Below, piece after piece: positions 9,544-17,870 of a DNA stretch of 64,000 nt. Position 1 is the stretch's first letter; each line of letters opens with the position of its first letter. The notes beneath the pieces are model-generated. The model searched no databases, had not been told where the DNA came from, and worked only from the letters and a program-made list of their open reading frames with translations. Source of the stretch: Prevotella sp. ne3005 (lineage in GTDB: Bacteria > Bacteroidota > Bacteroidia > Bacteroidales > Bacteroidaceae); NCBI RefSeq assembly GCF_900110085.1, contig NZ_FOCK01000005.1, forward strand, positions 62,001-126,000. Direction: 5' to 3'. The translations under genes and the position numbers were made by a program.

Positions 9544-9986
9544 TCTTCTGACAGATGCCAGCTATTGAGCGACTTCAGTTCCATGTCCTGAACGCTCTTC
9601 GACGGGCGCATCAGGGCAGCAGCCCATATCAGTCCTGTCAGTTCATCGGTAGCATAGAGCACTTTTTCCATGAGGTGCTCTGGCCTCACATCGACGGTTA
9701 TGCCATAGCCGTGGCTACAGATGGCATGGATCATTTCTTCGCCAACGCCACCTTCACGCAACAGTTCCGGGGCTTTGATACAATGCTCTTCGGGATATAG
9801 TTCAAAGTCAATGTCGTGCAGCAGTCCGACCATTCCCCAGAAGTCCACTTCACTGGCATACCCAAGTTGCTCGGCATACCAGCGCATGACACCTTCCACA
9901 GTCAGCGCATGCTGCAGGTGAAACGGGTCTTTATTATACTTTCTCAACAGCTCCCACGCTGCCTCTCTCGTGATGATACTTTCCAT
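9516..9986 (-). pseudogene. HD-domain phosphohydrolase, C-terminally truncated
   Basis: This 156-residue protein belongs to a common HDIG-type family: H-A-L near residue 26, the metal-binding LLHDID near 54-59, then ICSHGYG and VLYATDELTG. Family members normally go on after RPSKSVxDMExKS into a Lys-rich segment and about 30 further residues. Here the sequence changes right after MELKSLN into an unrelated tail that runs into the convergent winged-helix remnant. I read this as a 3' truncation by recombination near 9560. The HD core and its metal ligands are intact, so some activity is possible. Known members hydrolyse phosphate esters; the substrate is unknown. Confidence 0.65.
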
Positions 9987-10064
9987 AATCCTCTATTCCG
10001 TTATATCTTTTTTTTTCGTATATTTCGCCTTGACTACCTTAATACTCGCGATAGTCTTCTATGT

Positions 10065-11381
10065 TCATTTCTGCTTAGTATTTCGATAATCGGCAATAGG
10101 GGCTATCTGTAGCGGATGACGGTCTGGAATCTCGTAAGTCAGCCCCTGCTGATGCAGCTCGTCGAGGAACGTATCAAGATATACATCGGTTGCAAAACGC
10201 TGCATGAAACTGATGCTGAAAACACCTGCGGCAGCACTTACTTCCACTACAATCATATAGGCAGAGTCGGTCTCTGTGCGCATCTCCCTGATATATTGTT
10301 CGGCAGCACCAAGACCAGCCTTCCCTACATAGCTGAACATGCATGAACCGTACTGCTGGCTCAGTTGGTTTGTTGGAGCAAAGGCCTGATAGCGGGCTTG
10401 AAGCGTGGGCAGCTGTTCCACCCTTTCCATACGGTCCTGGGTCTGCCAGAAATAGTCTTGCAGGTTGTCTGGATAAGTCTGCTCGGCTATCATCTTGCGG
10501 AAAGCTGCTATCTGAGTATCAAAGTCCGCCTGCTGCATATCTTGCCCCAGTGGCAGGAACAGTCCGCCTACTTGTGAATGGTGTGCCGCAGTGGTTCCGA
10601 GTGTCTTTCTCAAATCAACTGCTACTGTAACGGTTGGTGCCAGAGGCGCACTCTCTGGATGCAGACGGGCGATGGCTCTTGCCAGAAGCAGGGTTAGGAA
10701 AGAAGTAGGCGTGGCACCGCATGCCCGCACACGCTTCATCATCTGCTCCTCAGAGATGCGTTTCTGTACCACTTCTTTCTTATCAGCAAGGGGTACGATG
10801 GCATCGGTGGCCAGATTGATAACCTTAGGACGTTCAGGCAGCTGCTGCGGGTGGATGCTCGTTGGTCTTGGCAGTGTGGCAGGATCAGTCCATTCTGCCT
10901 CGTCGATGATGTCACCTGCCACCCAGACTCCTGCAGGGTCTAACTCACTATCGTAGCGTCGCCGGCAGTATTCATAGAGCAATGTCTTGAGGATGCGATA
11001 GGCGGCAGTCCCATCGATGAGCGCATGAAAGAAATCCAATGCCACACAATCGCCCCACCATGAAAAAGCCATCAGATGTTCGTTGGCTTCTTCACTGCAC
11101 AAGCATACGGGCTGACGACAGCCCGAGACTTTCCAAGGCCGTGGATTGTCGTGATAGACATAGTGCTCGCTGCCGTCAGCATCGCGTTCGACACCAAGTT
11201 TGACACACAGGTAAGGGTATCTCGTCTGTGCTGCTGCAACTGCTTCCTCGAACAGATGCCTATCCACATCATCTTTCATCTGAAGAACGATGCGCACTGT
11301 CATAGGGTACTCGTCATCGGCCCTATTCAAGTAGAAACGCTCAATATATAATCTTTTCATCTGTCGGTTTGGATTTGTCAA
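10065..11381 (-). CDS. Condensation-domain-like acyltransferase (alcohol acetyltransferase family)
   Basis: The 438-residue protein has the two-lobed layout of the chloramphenicol-acetyltransferase/condensation superfamily. The active-site motif HxxxDG is seen as FHALIDG near residue 118, and the central VTVAVDLRKTLG and later MFSYVGKAGLG segments fit the alcohol acetyltransferase/PapA-type branch. No signal peptide or membrane segment is seen. It starts 3 bases after the stop of the exported esterase gene (11385-12326), so the two are co-transcribed leftward. An acyl-CoA dependent transfer to an alcohol is likely; donor and acceptor are unknown. A second in-frame ATG (11360) is an alternative start. 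Confidence 0.7.
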   Translation of the reverse strand: MTNPNRQMKRLYIERFYLNRADDEYPMTVRIVLQMKDDVDRHLFEEAVAAAQTRYPYLCVKLGVERDADGSEHYVYHDNPRPWKVSGCRQPVCLCSEEANEHLMAFSWWGDCVALDFFHALIDGTAAYRILKTLLYEYCRRRYDSELDPAGVWVAGDIIDEAEWTDPATLPRPTSIHPQQLPERPKVINLATDAIVPLADKKEVVQKRISEEQMMKRVRACGATPTSFLTLLLARAIARLHPESAPLAPTVTVAVDLRKTLGTTAAHHSQVGGLFLPLGQDMQQADFDTQIAAFRKMIAEQTYPDNLQDYFWQTQDRMERVEQLPTLQARYQAFAPTNQLSQQYGSCMFSYVGKAGLGAAEQYIREMRTETDSAYMIVVEVSAAAGVFSISFMQRFATDVYLDTFLDELHQQGLTYEIPDRHPLQIAPIADYRNTKQK

Positions 11382-11384
11382 AGT

Positions 11385-12326
11385 CTATTTGCTCTGCATG
11401 AACAGCCAGTCGCGCACAGCTGCAATCTTATAGCCGTAGTCAAAAGATGCCATGTGCTCCATACCCTTGCCTGATTCAGGGAGTACACTGCCTGCCTCCC
11501 ACTTGATGAAGATGATATTGCCGCCCTTGGCTATCAGTTCCTCGGCCAATCGTTCCTGTTCTTCGCTTGGAAGCTTTGCACTCCATGATGTGGAGTCAAC
11601 ACGGGCATTGTTCTCCTTCAGCACCTCAGCCAGGTCTTGCATACCACCGTATGCCTTTTGGTCGCCTCCGGCCACGATGTAGAAGAAATGCTTCCGCCCG
11701 AAGTCCTTCATCTTCGTAGTGTCCCACTGGCTGCTGACGAAGAGCGAGGCGGCAAAGAGGTCGGGATGGGTGATGTTGAAGTAGAACGACATCATGCCAC
11801 CCATTGACTGTCCTGTGGTGTATAGGCGGTTGGTATCTACATTGTATTCCTTGCAGACGGTCTGAAGCAGTCGGATTGTCATTTCCACCTCGTCCGTCGT
11901 ACTCCAATCATCCTGCACAGCCCAGTCGGTGTATTGTGGCACCAGGACGAATGAAGGATGCTTCTGCTGGTCTCTATTTGAAGCGAACTCCAAGGCACCA
12001 TACCCTTGCGTGAGCGGAGCCGTCACTTCCTTTCCTGCAGTACTGGCATCAGCCATGAAGAGCACTAAGGGGAGTTTCTGACCTGCCTCGGCACCTTCGG
12101 GAACCAGCAGATTATACTCCATCGTCTTGCCCGTCTGAGTGTCGTTGAAAGTCAGTTGCTTGAACTTTCCTAGTGTCTCTTGCTTCAATGCCGCGAAAAC
12201 GCTGTCAGAATCTTTGTTAATCACCATGTGGCCACCTTGGCGAGGACCACGTTCACCGCCCTTCTTCTGGGCGCAGGCTGTCAGGCACATCACTCCTACT
12301 GCCAGCAAAAACAATACTTTCTTCAT
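11385..12326 (-). CDS. Exported lipoprotein esterase (PHB-depolymerase-like alpha/beta hydrolase)
   Basis: The 313-residue protein starts with a lipoprotein signal peptide (lipobox LTAC at about residues 15-18). The alpha/beta hydrolase core has the nucleophile elbow GQSMGG, preceded by YNVDTNRLYTTG as in the esterase/PHB-depolymerase branch. A late His within MEHMASFDYGY is a candidate third catalytic residue. It likely cleaves acetyl, feruloyl or similar esters at the cell surface or in the periplasm. It is the first gene of a two-gene leftward operon with the acyltransferase, diverging from the umuD-like leader at 12381-12495. Confidence 0.75.
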   Translation of the reverse strand: MKKVLFLLAVGVMCLTACAQKKGGERGPRQGGHMVINKDSDSVFAALKQETLGKFKQLTFNDTQTGKTMEYNLLVPEGAEAGQKLPLVLFMADASTAGKEVTAPLTQGYGALEFASNRDQQKHPSFVLVPQYTDWAVQDDWSTTDEVEMTIRLLQTVCKEYNVDTNRLYTTGQSMGGMMSFYFNITHPDLFAASLFVSSQWDTTKMKDFGRKHFFYIVAGGDQKAYGGMQDLAEVLKENNARVDSTSWSAKLPSEEQERLAEELIAKGGNIIFIKWEAGSVLPESGKGMEHMASFDYGYKIAAVRDWLFMQSK

Positions 12327-12380
12327 ATTTTCTTGGAGTGTTTCGAGTCACAGCTCTGGTCTCTGCCAAGACCTTTTTAC

Positions 12381-12495
12381 TTAAACAATGTTGCAAAATT
12401 AGTTATTTCTGATAAATTCTGAGGTTTTATGAGTAATTTTGTGGCAGAATTTGAGAATTATTAGGATTTGGAGATGGGTAACATCAAGATAATAA
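12381..12495 (+). promoter_or_regulatory. umuD-type leader, copy 1, with TAnnTTTG promoter
   Basis: About 115 bases closely match 26690-26802. Both contain a GTTGCAAAA start, ATTTCT.ATAAA, a -7 element (TAATTTTG at 12434-12441) and TGAGAATNATTAGGATTT before the ATG of an MxNIKI reading frame. This copy drives the UmuD::UmuC remnant. Confidence 0.7.
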
Positions 12496-12755
12496 AAGGT
12501 GTATTTGACACCAAACTGGAGCTGGAACATGCGGGTATCAAGGCAGGATTCCCCAGTCCGGCTGACGATTATAGGCATGAGACGATAGACCGCATCAACC
12601 GCATGCACGGCTCAGAGACCATTGTCATTGGTGCCCAGCAATACACTCCAAAAAATGGTAAAGGCAAAGCTGAGGTGTTTGCCAATGCCATTAAGCACGA
12701 TTTCAGAAGTAAGAATCCGACCACCCGTTGGAGTGACATTATAAAACTACGCTGA
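12474..12755 (+). pseudogene. UmuD N-terminus fused in frame to UmuC C-terminus
   Basis: Residues 1-35 or so read as the start of a UmuD/S24-family protein, with AGIKAGFPSPADDY before the usual autocleavage site. The remainder (from about DRINRMHGSETIVIG to FRSKNPTTRWSDIIKL) reads as the extreme C-terminus of a UmuC/Y-family polymerase, where an xYTTRWxE-like ending is typical. The UmuD protease domain and the whole polymerase core are missing, yet the junction stays in frame for 93 codons. This is best explained by one large internal deletion of a umuDC operon. It has an ATG (12474), a leader and a good promoter, so the small chimera may be expressed. The start given on TTG at 12468 is not needed. 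Confidence 0.7.
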
Positions 12756-12768
12756 AAATGGAATGAAT

Positions 12769-13764
12769 ATGAAAAAGATAGCACTCATTACCATCAGCCT
12801 CCTATGTTCAATAGTAATTCTGGCACAGGGCGTTAAGGGCTTCGTCAACAAGCAACTACAGACTTATCCTCAGTTACGTTTGCTCGACCTGTATAAGTCG
12901 TGCTTTCAGGACTACATGGGGGCAGAGCATCTTGTGTCGGACAGACAAAGGGTGAAGGCTTATTTGGATGATGAGCTGAATACTACCAGCATAGATGACC
13001 TGATGCCCTGGAACTATGAGCCTTGCGGCATAGACAGCAATTATTATCGTGTCAGTATCAGAACGATCAAGGAGTCTGTTATATCAGAGGATTTGCTATT
13101 GGATGCCTTTATTCGTAGTGCAAACAGCAAGAAGCGTCCTACTGTAGATTCTTGGAGAGACCGATGGCACGTGATTATTGGCACAATTGACAAGATGCAA
13201 CTTGAACTCCCTTATTATCAGCAGGACAAAGCTTTCATTGACAGCATCCTGTCTGTCGGCAGATATGCCATCAGCCACTCTCCAGAGTATCGTGAGGCAT
13301 ACCATCCACACTATAGGATAGTAGAACGTGGTATCTTCGAACGAGAGTTAAAACCATTGATAGAGCAAAAGTATTTACAAAACAAAAACAATGATATGGA
13401 TGACAAGAAACAAATAGAACAACTTTACAAGCAGATGTACCAAGCAATGATAGCCAAGGACATTGCAACTCTCAACACGATACTTGCAGAAGGTTCGGTT
13501 CTGATTCACATGACAGGAACCAAACAACCCAAGAAACAGTATCTGCATGAGATTGAGAATGGTACGCTGAACTACTATTCCGTAGAGGATGACGAGATTA
13601 GCATCACTGTGAATGGAACGACAGCGGAAATGACAGGTCGTAGCAGGGTCAATGCTGCTGTATATGGTGGTGGTCGTCATACATGGAGGCTACAGATGAA
13701 GTCCAAACTGGCTAAGAACGATGGCCGTTGGCAGTTTGTGGAATCAAAGGCATCAACATATTAA
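12769..13764 (+). CDS. Exported protein with C-terminal NTF2-like (SnoaL/DUF4440-type) domain; probable gene fusion
   Basis: The 331-residue protein begins with a signal peptide ending near ILAQG. Residues 20-205 form a helical domain (FVNKQLQTYPQLRLLDLYKS) that I know only as an uncharacterised exported Bacteroidales protein. Residues 210-331 form an NTF2-like cone domain (IEQLYKQMYQAMIAKD; ITVNGTTAEMTGRSRV; ending in DGRWQFVESKASTY), normally a separate cytoplasmic protein. An ATG at 13396 sits exactly at the domain border and could be an old start. I infer that two neighbouring genes were joined by loss of a stop codon. The aldo/keto reductase gene follows one base after its stop. Confidence 0.65.
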   Translation: MKKIALITISLLCSIVILAQGVKGFVNKQLQTYPQLRLLDLYKSCFQDYMGAEHLVSDRQRVKAYLDDELNTTSIDDLMPWNYEPCGIDSNYYRVSIRTIKESVISEDLLLDAFIRSANSKKRPTVDSWRDRWHVIIGTIDKMQLELPYYQQDKAFIDSILSVGRYAISHSPEYREAYHPHYRIVERGIFERELKPLIEQKYLQNKNNDMDDKKQIEQLYKQMYQAMIAKDIATLNTILAEGSVLIHMTGTKQPKKQYLHEIENGTLNYYSVEDDEISITVNGTTAEMTGRSRVNAAVYGGGRHTWRLQMKSKLAKNDGRWQFVESKASTY

Positions 13765-13765
13765 T

Positions 13766-14611
13766 ATGGAAAGCGTTATGGAATACAAGGTTTTGAATAA
13801 TGGCCTGCGGATGCCGATGGTTGGTCTGGGTGTCTATAATATCTCTGAGAGAGAAACCCAGCGAGTTGTTGAAGATGCCATATCGGTAGGCTATAGGAGC
13901 ATAGATACGGCTGCTATGTACTACAACGAGAAAGGTGTGGGGGATGCAGTTCGGGCATGTGGCGTTCCTCGTGAAGAACTGTTCATCACGACAAAGATAT
14001 GCGATTCCTGCTATACGAAGGAGGAAACCTTGCGTACAGTTGACCATTCCATGAAGCAGTTGGGGCTTGACTATGTGGACTTGATGCTGATTCACTGGCC
14101 TGTCGGAAATCCTACCGTCATGTGGCACACGCTCGAAGAACTCTATGAACAAGGTATGTTTAAAGCCATTGGCATATCAAACTTCTATCCAAACACCTTT
14201 CCGAAGATTGTGGATGATGCAAAGGTGATGCCTGTCGTGAACCAGTGCGAGACTCATGTGCTCTATCAGCAACGGAAGATGCTGGAATACCTGAAGCCTT
14301 ACAATGTAGCTCTTGAAGCCTGGAGTCCGCTGGCAGAAGGCAGGCATGGTATCTTCAAGAATCCTGTTCTTATGAGAATCGGTGAGAAATACGGTAAGAC
14401 TTCCGCTCAGGTAGCCTTGAAGTTCCTGATCCAGAATGGTATTATCATCATTCCCAAGACTACCCACAAAGAAAGAATGGTTGAGAACATTAAACTCTTT
14501 GACTTTACGCTGTCAGATGACGATCTCCGTGAAATTCGCCTGCTTGATACAGGCAGGAATGTGACGGGCTGGCCGTCGGATGCACTTAAATACAATCCTA
14601 AAAGCAAATGA
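13766..14611 (+). CDS. Aldo/keto reductase (AKR5-like)
   Basis: The 281-residue protein is a complete (beta/alpha)8 NADPH-dependent aldo/keto reductase. The catalytic tetrad is seen: Asp47 and Tyr52 in DTAAMYYNE, Lys77 in TTK, and His110 in LIHWP. The C-terminal cofactor motif IIPKTTHKERMVEN is present. Likely substrates are 2-oxo-aldehydes such as methylglyoxal or diketo sugars. The start at 13766 follows the previous stop by one base; ATG 13778 is an alternative. It converges with the alcohol dehydrogenase gene, and a shared hairpin terminator (14643-14678) separates them. Confidence 0.9.
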   Translation: MESVMEYKVLNNGLRMPMVGLGVYNISERETQRVVEDAISVGYRSIDTAAMYYNEKGVGDAVRACGVPREELFITTKICDSCYTKEETLRTVDHSMKQLGLDYVDLMLIHWPVGNPTVMWHTLEELYEQGMFKAIGISNFYPNTFPKIVDDAKVMPVVNQCETHVLYQQRKMLEYLKPYNVALEAWSPLAEGRHGIFKNPVLMRIGEKYGKTSAQVALKFLIQNGIIIIPKTTHKERMVENIKLFDFTLSDDDLREIRLLDTGRNVTGWPSDALKYNPKSK

Positions 14612-14642
14612 TGGTGATTTCTGGCATTTCTGGCATGATTTA

Positions 14643-14678
14643 AAAGCCCAGTTCCCTGGTAAATAGGAACTGGGCTTT
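14643..14678. terminator. Bidirectional hairpin terminator between convergent AKR and ADH genes
   Basis: A 13-base perfect stem (AAAGCCCAGTTCC / GGAACTGGGCTTT) with a 10-base loop and A/T flanks on both sides lies between the two stops. A near-identical stem occurs at 29452-29485. Confidence 0.9.
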
Positions 14679-14688
14679 AATCTAATAG

Positions 14689-15864
14689 TTACAGACACAT
14701 TCTGAAAATCTTCTCAACATCGGCAGGAGTCAGGTCGGTGAATCCGTGTAGAATGCCTTCTGCGCCACAGGCCTTGCGTGCCATTGCCGCGAAGTTCTTG
14801 TCGTCGATGCCGAGATCGGAAAGTCGCCTCTTCAGTCCGAGCGTCTCGAAGTAGAAGGTTTCGAGGGCTTTGATGGCGGCCTTAGCCCCTTCCATTACGG
14901 GCAGCGAGCCGTCCAGTCCCATCACGTTTATGCCGAAGCGCTGGATAATGGGGGCTGTCTCCTCGTCGAGCACGTAGGTGAGCCAGCGGGGGTGGAGGAT
15001 AGCTAATCCATGCCCATGAGTAATATCGTAGAATGCCGACAGCTCGTGCTCCATCGCATGGCAGACGGTGGCCTGGAAGAATCCCTCGAAGAGGAAGTTG
15101 TTCAGTGCCCACGACGATGCCCACATCAGGTTGGCGCGCGCCTCGTAGTCATCGGGCTTGGCCAATGCCACGGGGGCATATTTCACCACGGTCTTCAGCA
15201 CCTCCTCCTGTATGCGATGCAGCATGTCCATCGTGGGGCGCTTGGTGAAGTAGCACACGTCGAACACATGCGCCATGATGTCCACGCTGCCGCAGGCCGT
15301 CTGGTAGGGGCTCACGGAGAAGGTGTTCGTGGGGTCGAGGAACGACACGTCGGGATAGTTGTCGGGACCGAAGTAGCCCAGCTTCTCGTTGGTCTCCATG
15401 TTGCTGATCACGCAGCCGCCGTCCATCTCAGAGCCAGTAGCCGAAAGCGTCAGCACGGTGATGATGGGCAGCGACTCGCTGACCACGGCCTTCTCTGTGA
15501 TGAGGTCCCACACGTCGTCGCCCTCATATTTGGCAGCGGCAGCAATAGCCTTTGTGCAGTCGATGGTAGAACCGCCGCCAACAGCCAGCAGCACGTCGAT
15601 GCCCTCCTGCTTGCAGATGGCTGCACCCTTGTTTACCGTCGTGTGACGCGGGTTAGGCTCTACGCCGGACAGTTCAAACACACTGGCTCCAGCCTTCTGG
15701 AGTTCGGCCATCACCTTATCGTACAAGCCGATTCTCTTGATGCTGCCGCCGCCATAGACCATCAGCACCCGCTTACCGAAACGTGCCACTTCCTCATGCA
15801 GGTGACACATCTGCTCCTTACCAAAATACACCTTGGTCTTGTTCTCAAATACAAAGTCTCTCAT
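14689..15864 (-). CDS. Iron-containing alcohol dehydrogenase (butanol dehydrogenase/YqhD-like)
   Basis: The 391-residue protein is a group III metal-dependent, NAD(P)H-linked alcohol dehydrogenase that reduces aldehydes. Seen: the dinucleotide segment YGGGSIKRIG near residue 40, GGGSTIDCTKAIA near 100, and the metal-binding region with ACGSVDIMAHVFD plus HAMEHELSAFYDITHGHGLAI, which supplies Asp and His ligands. The start at ATG 15864 (MRDFVFENKTKVYFG) is chosen over a longer reading to 15939 because the promoter (TACCTTTG on the minus strand, about 15903-15910) lies inside that extension. A near-duplicate of its 3' end survives at 29497-29600. Confidence 0.9.
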   Translation of the reverse strand: MRDFVFENKTKVYFGKEQMCHLHEEVARFGKRVLMVYGGGSIKRIGLYDKVMAELQKAGASVFELSGVEPNPRHTTVNKGAAICKQEGIDVLLAVGGGSTIDCTKAIAAAAKYEGDDVWDLITEKAVVSESLPIITVLTLSATGSEMDGGCVISNMETNEKLGYFGPDNYPDVSFLDPTNTFSVSPYQTACGSVDIMAHVFDVCYFTKRPTMDMLHRIQEEVLKTVVKYAPVALAKPDDYEARANLMWASSWALNNFLFEGFFQATVCHAMEHELSAFYDITHGHGLAILHPRWLTYVLDEETAPIIQRFGINVMGLDGSLPVMEGAKAAIKALETFYFETLGLKRRLSDLGIDDKNFAAMARKACGAEGILHGFTDLTPADVEKIFRMCL

Positions 15865-15898
15865 ATTTCTTATCTTTATACCATTATATTCTGAATCA

Positions 15899-15965
15899 CG
15901 GTGCAAAGGTACGACGATTTTCTGATACTTTGGTTTCACAAATTACGCCACATTTTTCACTTTTT
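15899..15965 (-). promoter_or_regulatory. Promoter/operator of the alcohol dehydrogenase gene, shared with 31107-31165
   Basis: On the minus strand this holds a -7 TACCTTTG and, upstream, the block GGCGTAATTTGTGAAACC followed by AAAGTATCAGAAAA. The same block with few changes precedes the flavodoxin lipoprotein gene at 30479-31084. It is probably a common operator. Confidence 0.7.
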
Positions 15966-15993
15966 GCAGGAAATGCGATTTTGCAGGAAATAA

Positions 15994-16458
15994 TCAATGA
16001 TTCTTGAATCTTTCGCCAACGAAACCGTTGCCGACCTCACCTGCAATGAGGTCGAAATGTTGAAATACCGGCGGTGTTGGAGACAGGTCGTAATAGTCCA
16101 TCTCTGCTATTGGCAGGCAGAAGTATTCCATCTGGTCATAACTTGTATAAAGGCGGGGCAGCACGGGATTATTATCATATATCCATCGTTTCACATCGTC
16201 TTCGACATTGAAGTTCACCATGCCTGAGCATCTGACGGAAATATTATCTGCGTATGCCAGTATCTCGACATTGGGATTCTGGCGCAACTCACGATAGACT
16301 GCCTTCTGGGCAGAAGTGGCAAAGTAGAGCACATGCCCTTCCTGCTTCATAATCTGGAAGATGCGCAACTTAGGCAGATTGCCCTCGCACGTGGCAAGGG
16401 CAATCTCTTTGTGGTCTTTCAGAAACTGAATTGCTTTGTCGAACATCTCGCTTACCAT
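15994..16458 (-). CDS. Pyridoxamine 5'-phosphate oxidase-fold flavoprotein
   Basis: The 154-residue protein has the split-barrel PNPOx fold: FLKDHKEIALATCEGNLPKLRIF at the start, FATSAQKAVYRELRQNPNVEI, then CSGMVNF. Such small single-domain members bind FMN, F420 or heme and act as reductases of unknown substrate; the biosynthetic PdxH domain is not present. Its ATG overlaps the stop of the cupin gene (ATGGTAA at 16452-16458), so the two are translationally coupled. Both lie divergent to the HxlR regulator gene. Confidence 0.8.
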   Translation of the reverse strand: MVSEMFDKAIQFLKDHKEIALATCEGNLPKLRIFQIMKQEGHVLYFATSAQKAVYRELRQNPNVEILAYADNISVRCSGMVNFNVEDDVKRWIYDNNPVLPRLYTSYDQMEYFCLPIAEMDYYDLSPTPPVFQHFDLIAGEVGNGFVGERFKNH

Positions 16459-16907
16459 TTCAGTTCTTCCTGCAGGATGACACCATCAGTCATGGGACTG
16501 TCAGCCTCGGTGAAGGCATTGGCCTTGTACTGGATGCAGAGCATCGTCAGGTTCTCGCTGCCAGTATTCTTCAGTGCACGCTTGCCATCGGGAGCGACGC
16601 GGATAATGGTGCCTTCGCTGACGGGGAAAATCTCACCGTCCACCTGATACTGGCCTTCACCCTTCAGGATAATGTAAAGTTCCTCGTGAGTCTTGTGGGT
16701 GTGCAGGAAACCACTGTCCTGACCAGGAATGAGTGTCTGGAAACTCAGTTCGCTACCAGTTGCACCTACGGCCTGACCTGCGAACACCTTACCTTGAATG
16801 GTTACGTTGGGGCCCATCGGAAGCACGTGCTCGATAATCTCACTCATCTTACCTACGCTTACTGCGCTGAAGTTCTTTCCACTCTTAATTGTCTCAATCT
16901 GTTTCAT
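16452..16907 (-). CDS. Cupin-domain protein
   Basis: The 151-residue single-cupin protein shows both conserved motifs: HTHKTHEELYIILKGEG near residues 69-85 (three His and one Glu as metal ligands) and a second motif ending in P-D-G-x-R with a less certain His. The N-terminus has VQxGKxFSAVSVGK-type sequence. It may be an isomerase, dioxygenase or quercetinase-like sensor protein. It is the first gene of the operon with the PNPOx-fold protein, expressed from a TACCTTTG promoter near 16953-16960 overlapped by inverted repeats. Confidence 0.8.
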   Translation of the reverse strand: MKQIETIKSGKNFSAVSVGKMSEIIEHVLPMGPNVTIQGKVFAGQAVGATGSELSFQTLIPGQDSGFLHTHKTHEELYIILKGEGQYQVDGEIFPVSEGTIIRVAPDGKRALKNTGSENLTMLCIQYKANAFTEADSPMTDGVILQEELKW

Positions 16908-16987
16908 AATTCTTATTCGTTTAAAATGTTATTTGTTCGTTTTGACGCTGCAAAGGTACAGCGAAAAAATCATTCCCACAAGAAGGC

Positions 16988-17016
16988 ACTTTTTGGTGAG
17001 ATAGTTACCAAAAAGT
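16988..17016. promoter_or_regulatory. Inverted-repeat operator upstream of the cupin promoter
   Basis: A perfect 10-base inverted repeat, ACTTTTTGGT and ACCAAAAAGT, is separated by 9 bases. It lies about 30 bases upstream of the cupin -7 box, a good site for the adjacent HxlR regulator. Confidence 0.65.
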
Positions 17017-17089
17017 AGGAATTGTGATGTTATCGGACTTCTGCGAAAGTGGCGTTAACTTAGATTAACCAAGTGTAATTTGGTAATTC

Positions 17090-17106
17090 GGTAACTATTG
17101 GTTACC
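17090..17106. promoter_or_regulatory. GGTAAC-n5-GTTACC inverted repeat at the HxlR gene promoter
   Basis: A perfect 6-base inverted repeat with a 5-base spacer lies 21 bases before the HxlR start codon. It overlaps a promoter-like TTACCTTTG, so the regulator probably controls its own gene. It shares the GTTACC core with the other operator (17004-17009). Confidence 0.65.
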
Positions 17107-17127
17107 TTTGCACTAAAATCATGAATT

Positions 17128-17472
17128 ATGGCAGATATTAAAGCTGAGTATTTAGCCTGTCCTATCAGGCAAGTAGTGAGTCGCTTTGGCGACAAGTGGT
17201 CTATGCTGGTGCTTTACATGCTCCACACCAGCGAGACGGGTGTATTGCGCTTTAATGAGATCCGTCGTCTGATGACGGACTGTTCCCAGAAGATGCTCTC
17301 GCAGACGCTGAAGAATCTGGAACAGAGTCACCTCGTTCATCGTGAGGTCTATCCGGAGGTTCCTCCCCGGGTGGAGTATTCCCTGACAGAGACTGGCAAA
17401 TCGCTGATGCCTGCACTCACAGCGCTGATAGTCTGGGGCAAGGAGCATTTCAATGAAGTGGTAACAGATTAG
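17128..17472 (+). CDS. HxlR-family transcriptional regulator
   Basis: The 114-residue protein has the HxlR winged-helix hallmark: Cys at residue 11 (ACPIRQVVSRFGDKW), then RFNEIRR, S-Q-K-M-L-S-Q-T-L-K-N-L-E and the wing VPPRVEYSLTETG. HxlR proteins sense aldehydes, quinones or oxidants, often through the single N-terminal cysteine. It faces away from the cupin/PNPOx operon and the 220-base gap carries two inverted repeats, so it is very likely the regulator of that operon and of itself. Confidence 0.9.
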   Translation: MADIKAEYLACPIRQVVSRFGDKWSMLVLYMLHTSETGVLRFNEIRRLMTDCSQKMLSQTLKNLEQSHLVHREVYPEVPPRVEYSLTETGKSLMPALTALIVWGKEHFNEVVTD

Positions 17473-17509
17473 CATTGTTCCATAAGACGATTATAAGAAG
17501 TAATATATC

Positions 17510-17740
17510 ATGAGCAAGAAGTCGATACGTTTTTTCAATGACCGCGAGGTGCGTGCGGTATGGGACGAGGAGCACAGCAAGTGGTGGTTCTCGGCTACTG
17601 ATATTGTGCGGGCGATAAATGATGAAGAAGACTACGTCAAGGCGGGTGGCGGCTATACTGAACTGGTGGGTAAGGGCGAACCAAAGAATCTTATCCCCTG
17701 GGACAAGCTTGCAGACTTTTTCAACAAGAACCTGAAGTAA
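17510..17740 (+). pseudogene. Bro-N-domain protein remnant
   Basis: The 76-residue frame opens with IRFFNDREVRAVWDEE and WWFSATDIVRAIND, the start of the Bro-N domain found in phage antirepressors and their chromosomal relatives. After about residue 45 the similarity ends and an unrelated tail (PKNLIPWDKLADFFNKNLK) follows. A full Bro-N protein has 100-280 residues, so this is a remnant or a chimera. The next 130 bases hold no gene that I can support. Confidence 0.6.
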
Positions 17741-17870
17741 TGCCCATTGTAGTCATGGCACACCTTCGTAAAATTTGTACCTTGACCCTGAAAGAATCCA
17801 CTCTGTTCACCCACGCCCAATGTATGCGAGTACACTACGACGACGGGTGGACAGAGCAGATAGCACGTAG

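Noticed and set aside
15010..15894. Long plus-strand open frame (294 codons) opposite the alcohol dehydrogenase gene
   Set aside because: His/Val/Gln-rich, no family resemblance, fully antisense to a gene with clear catalytic motifs. A shadow frame of GC-rich coding DNA.
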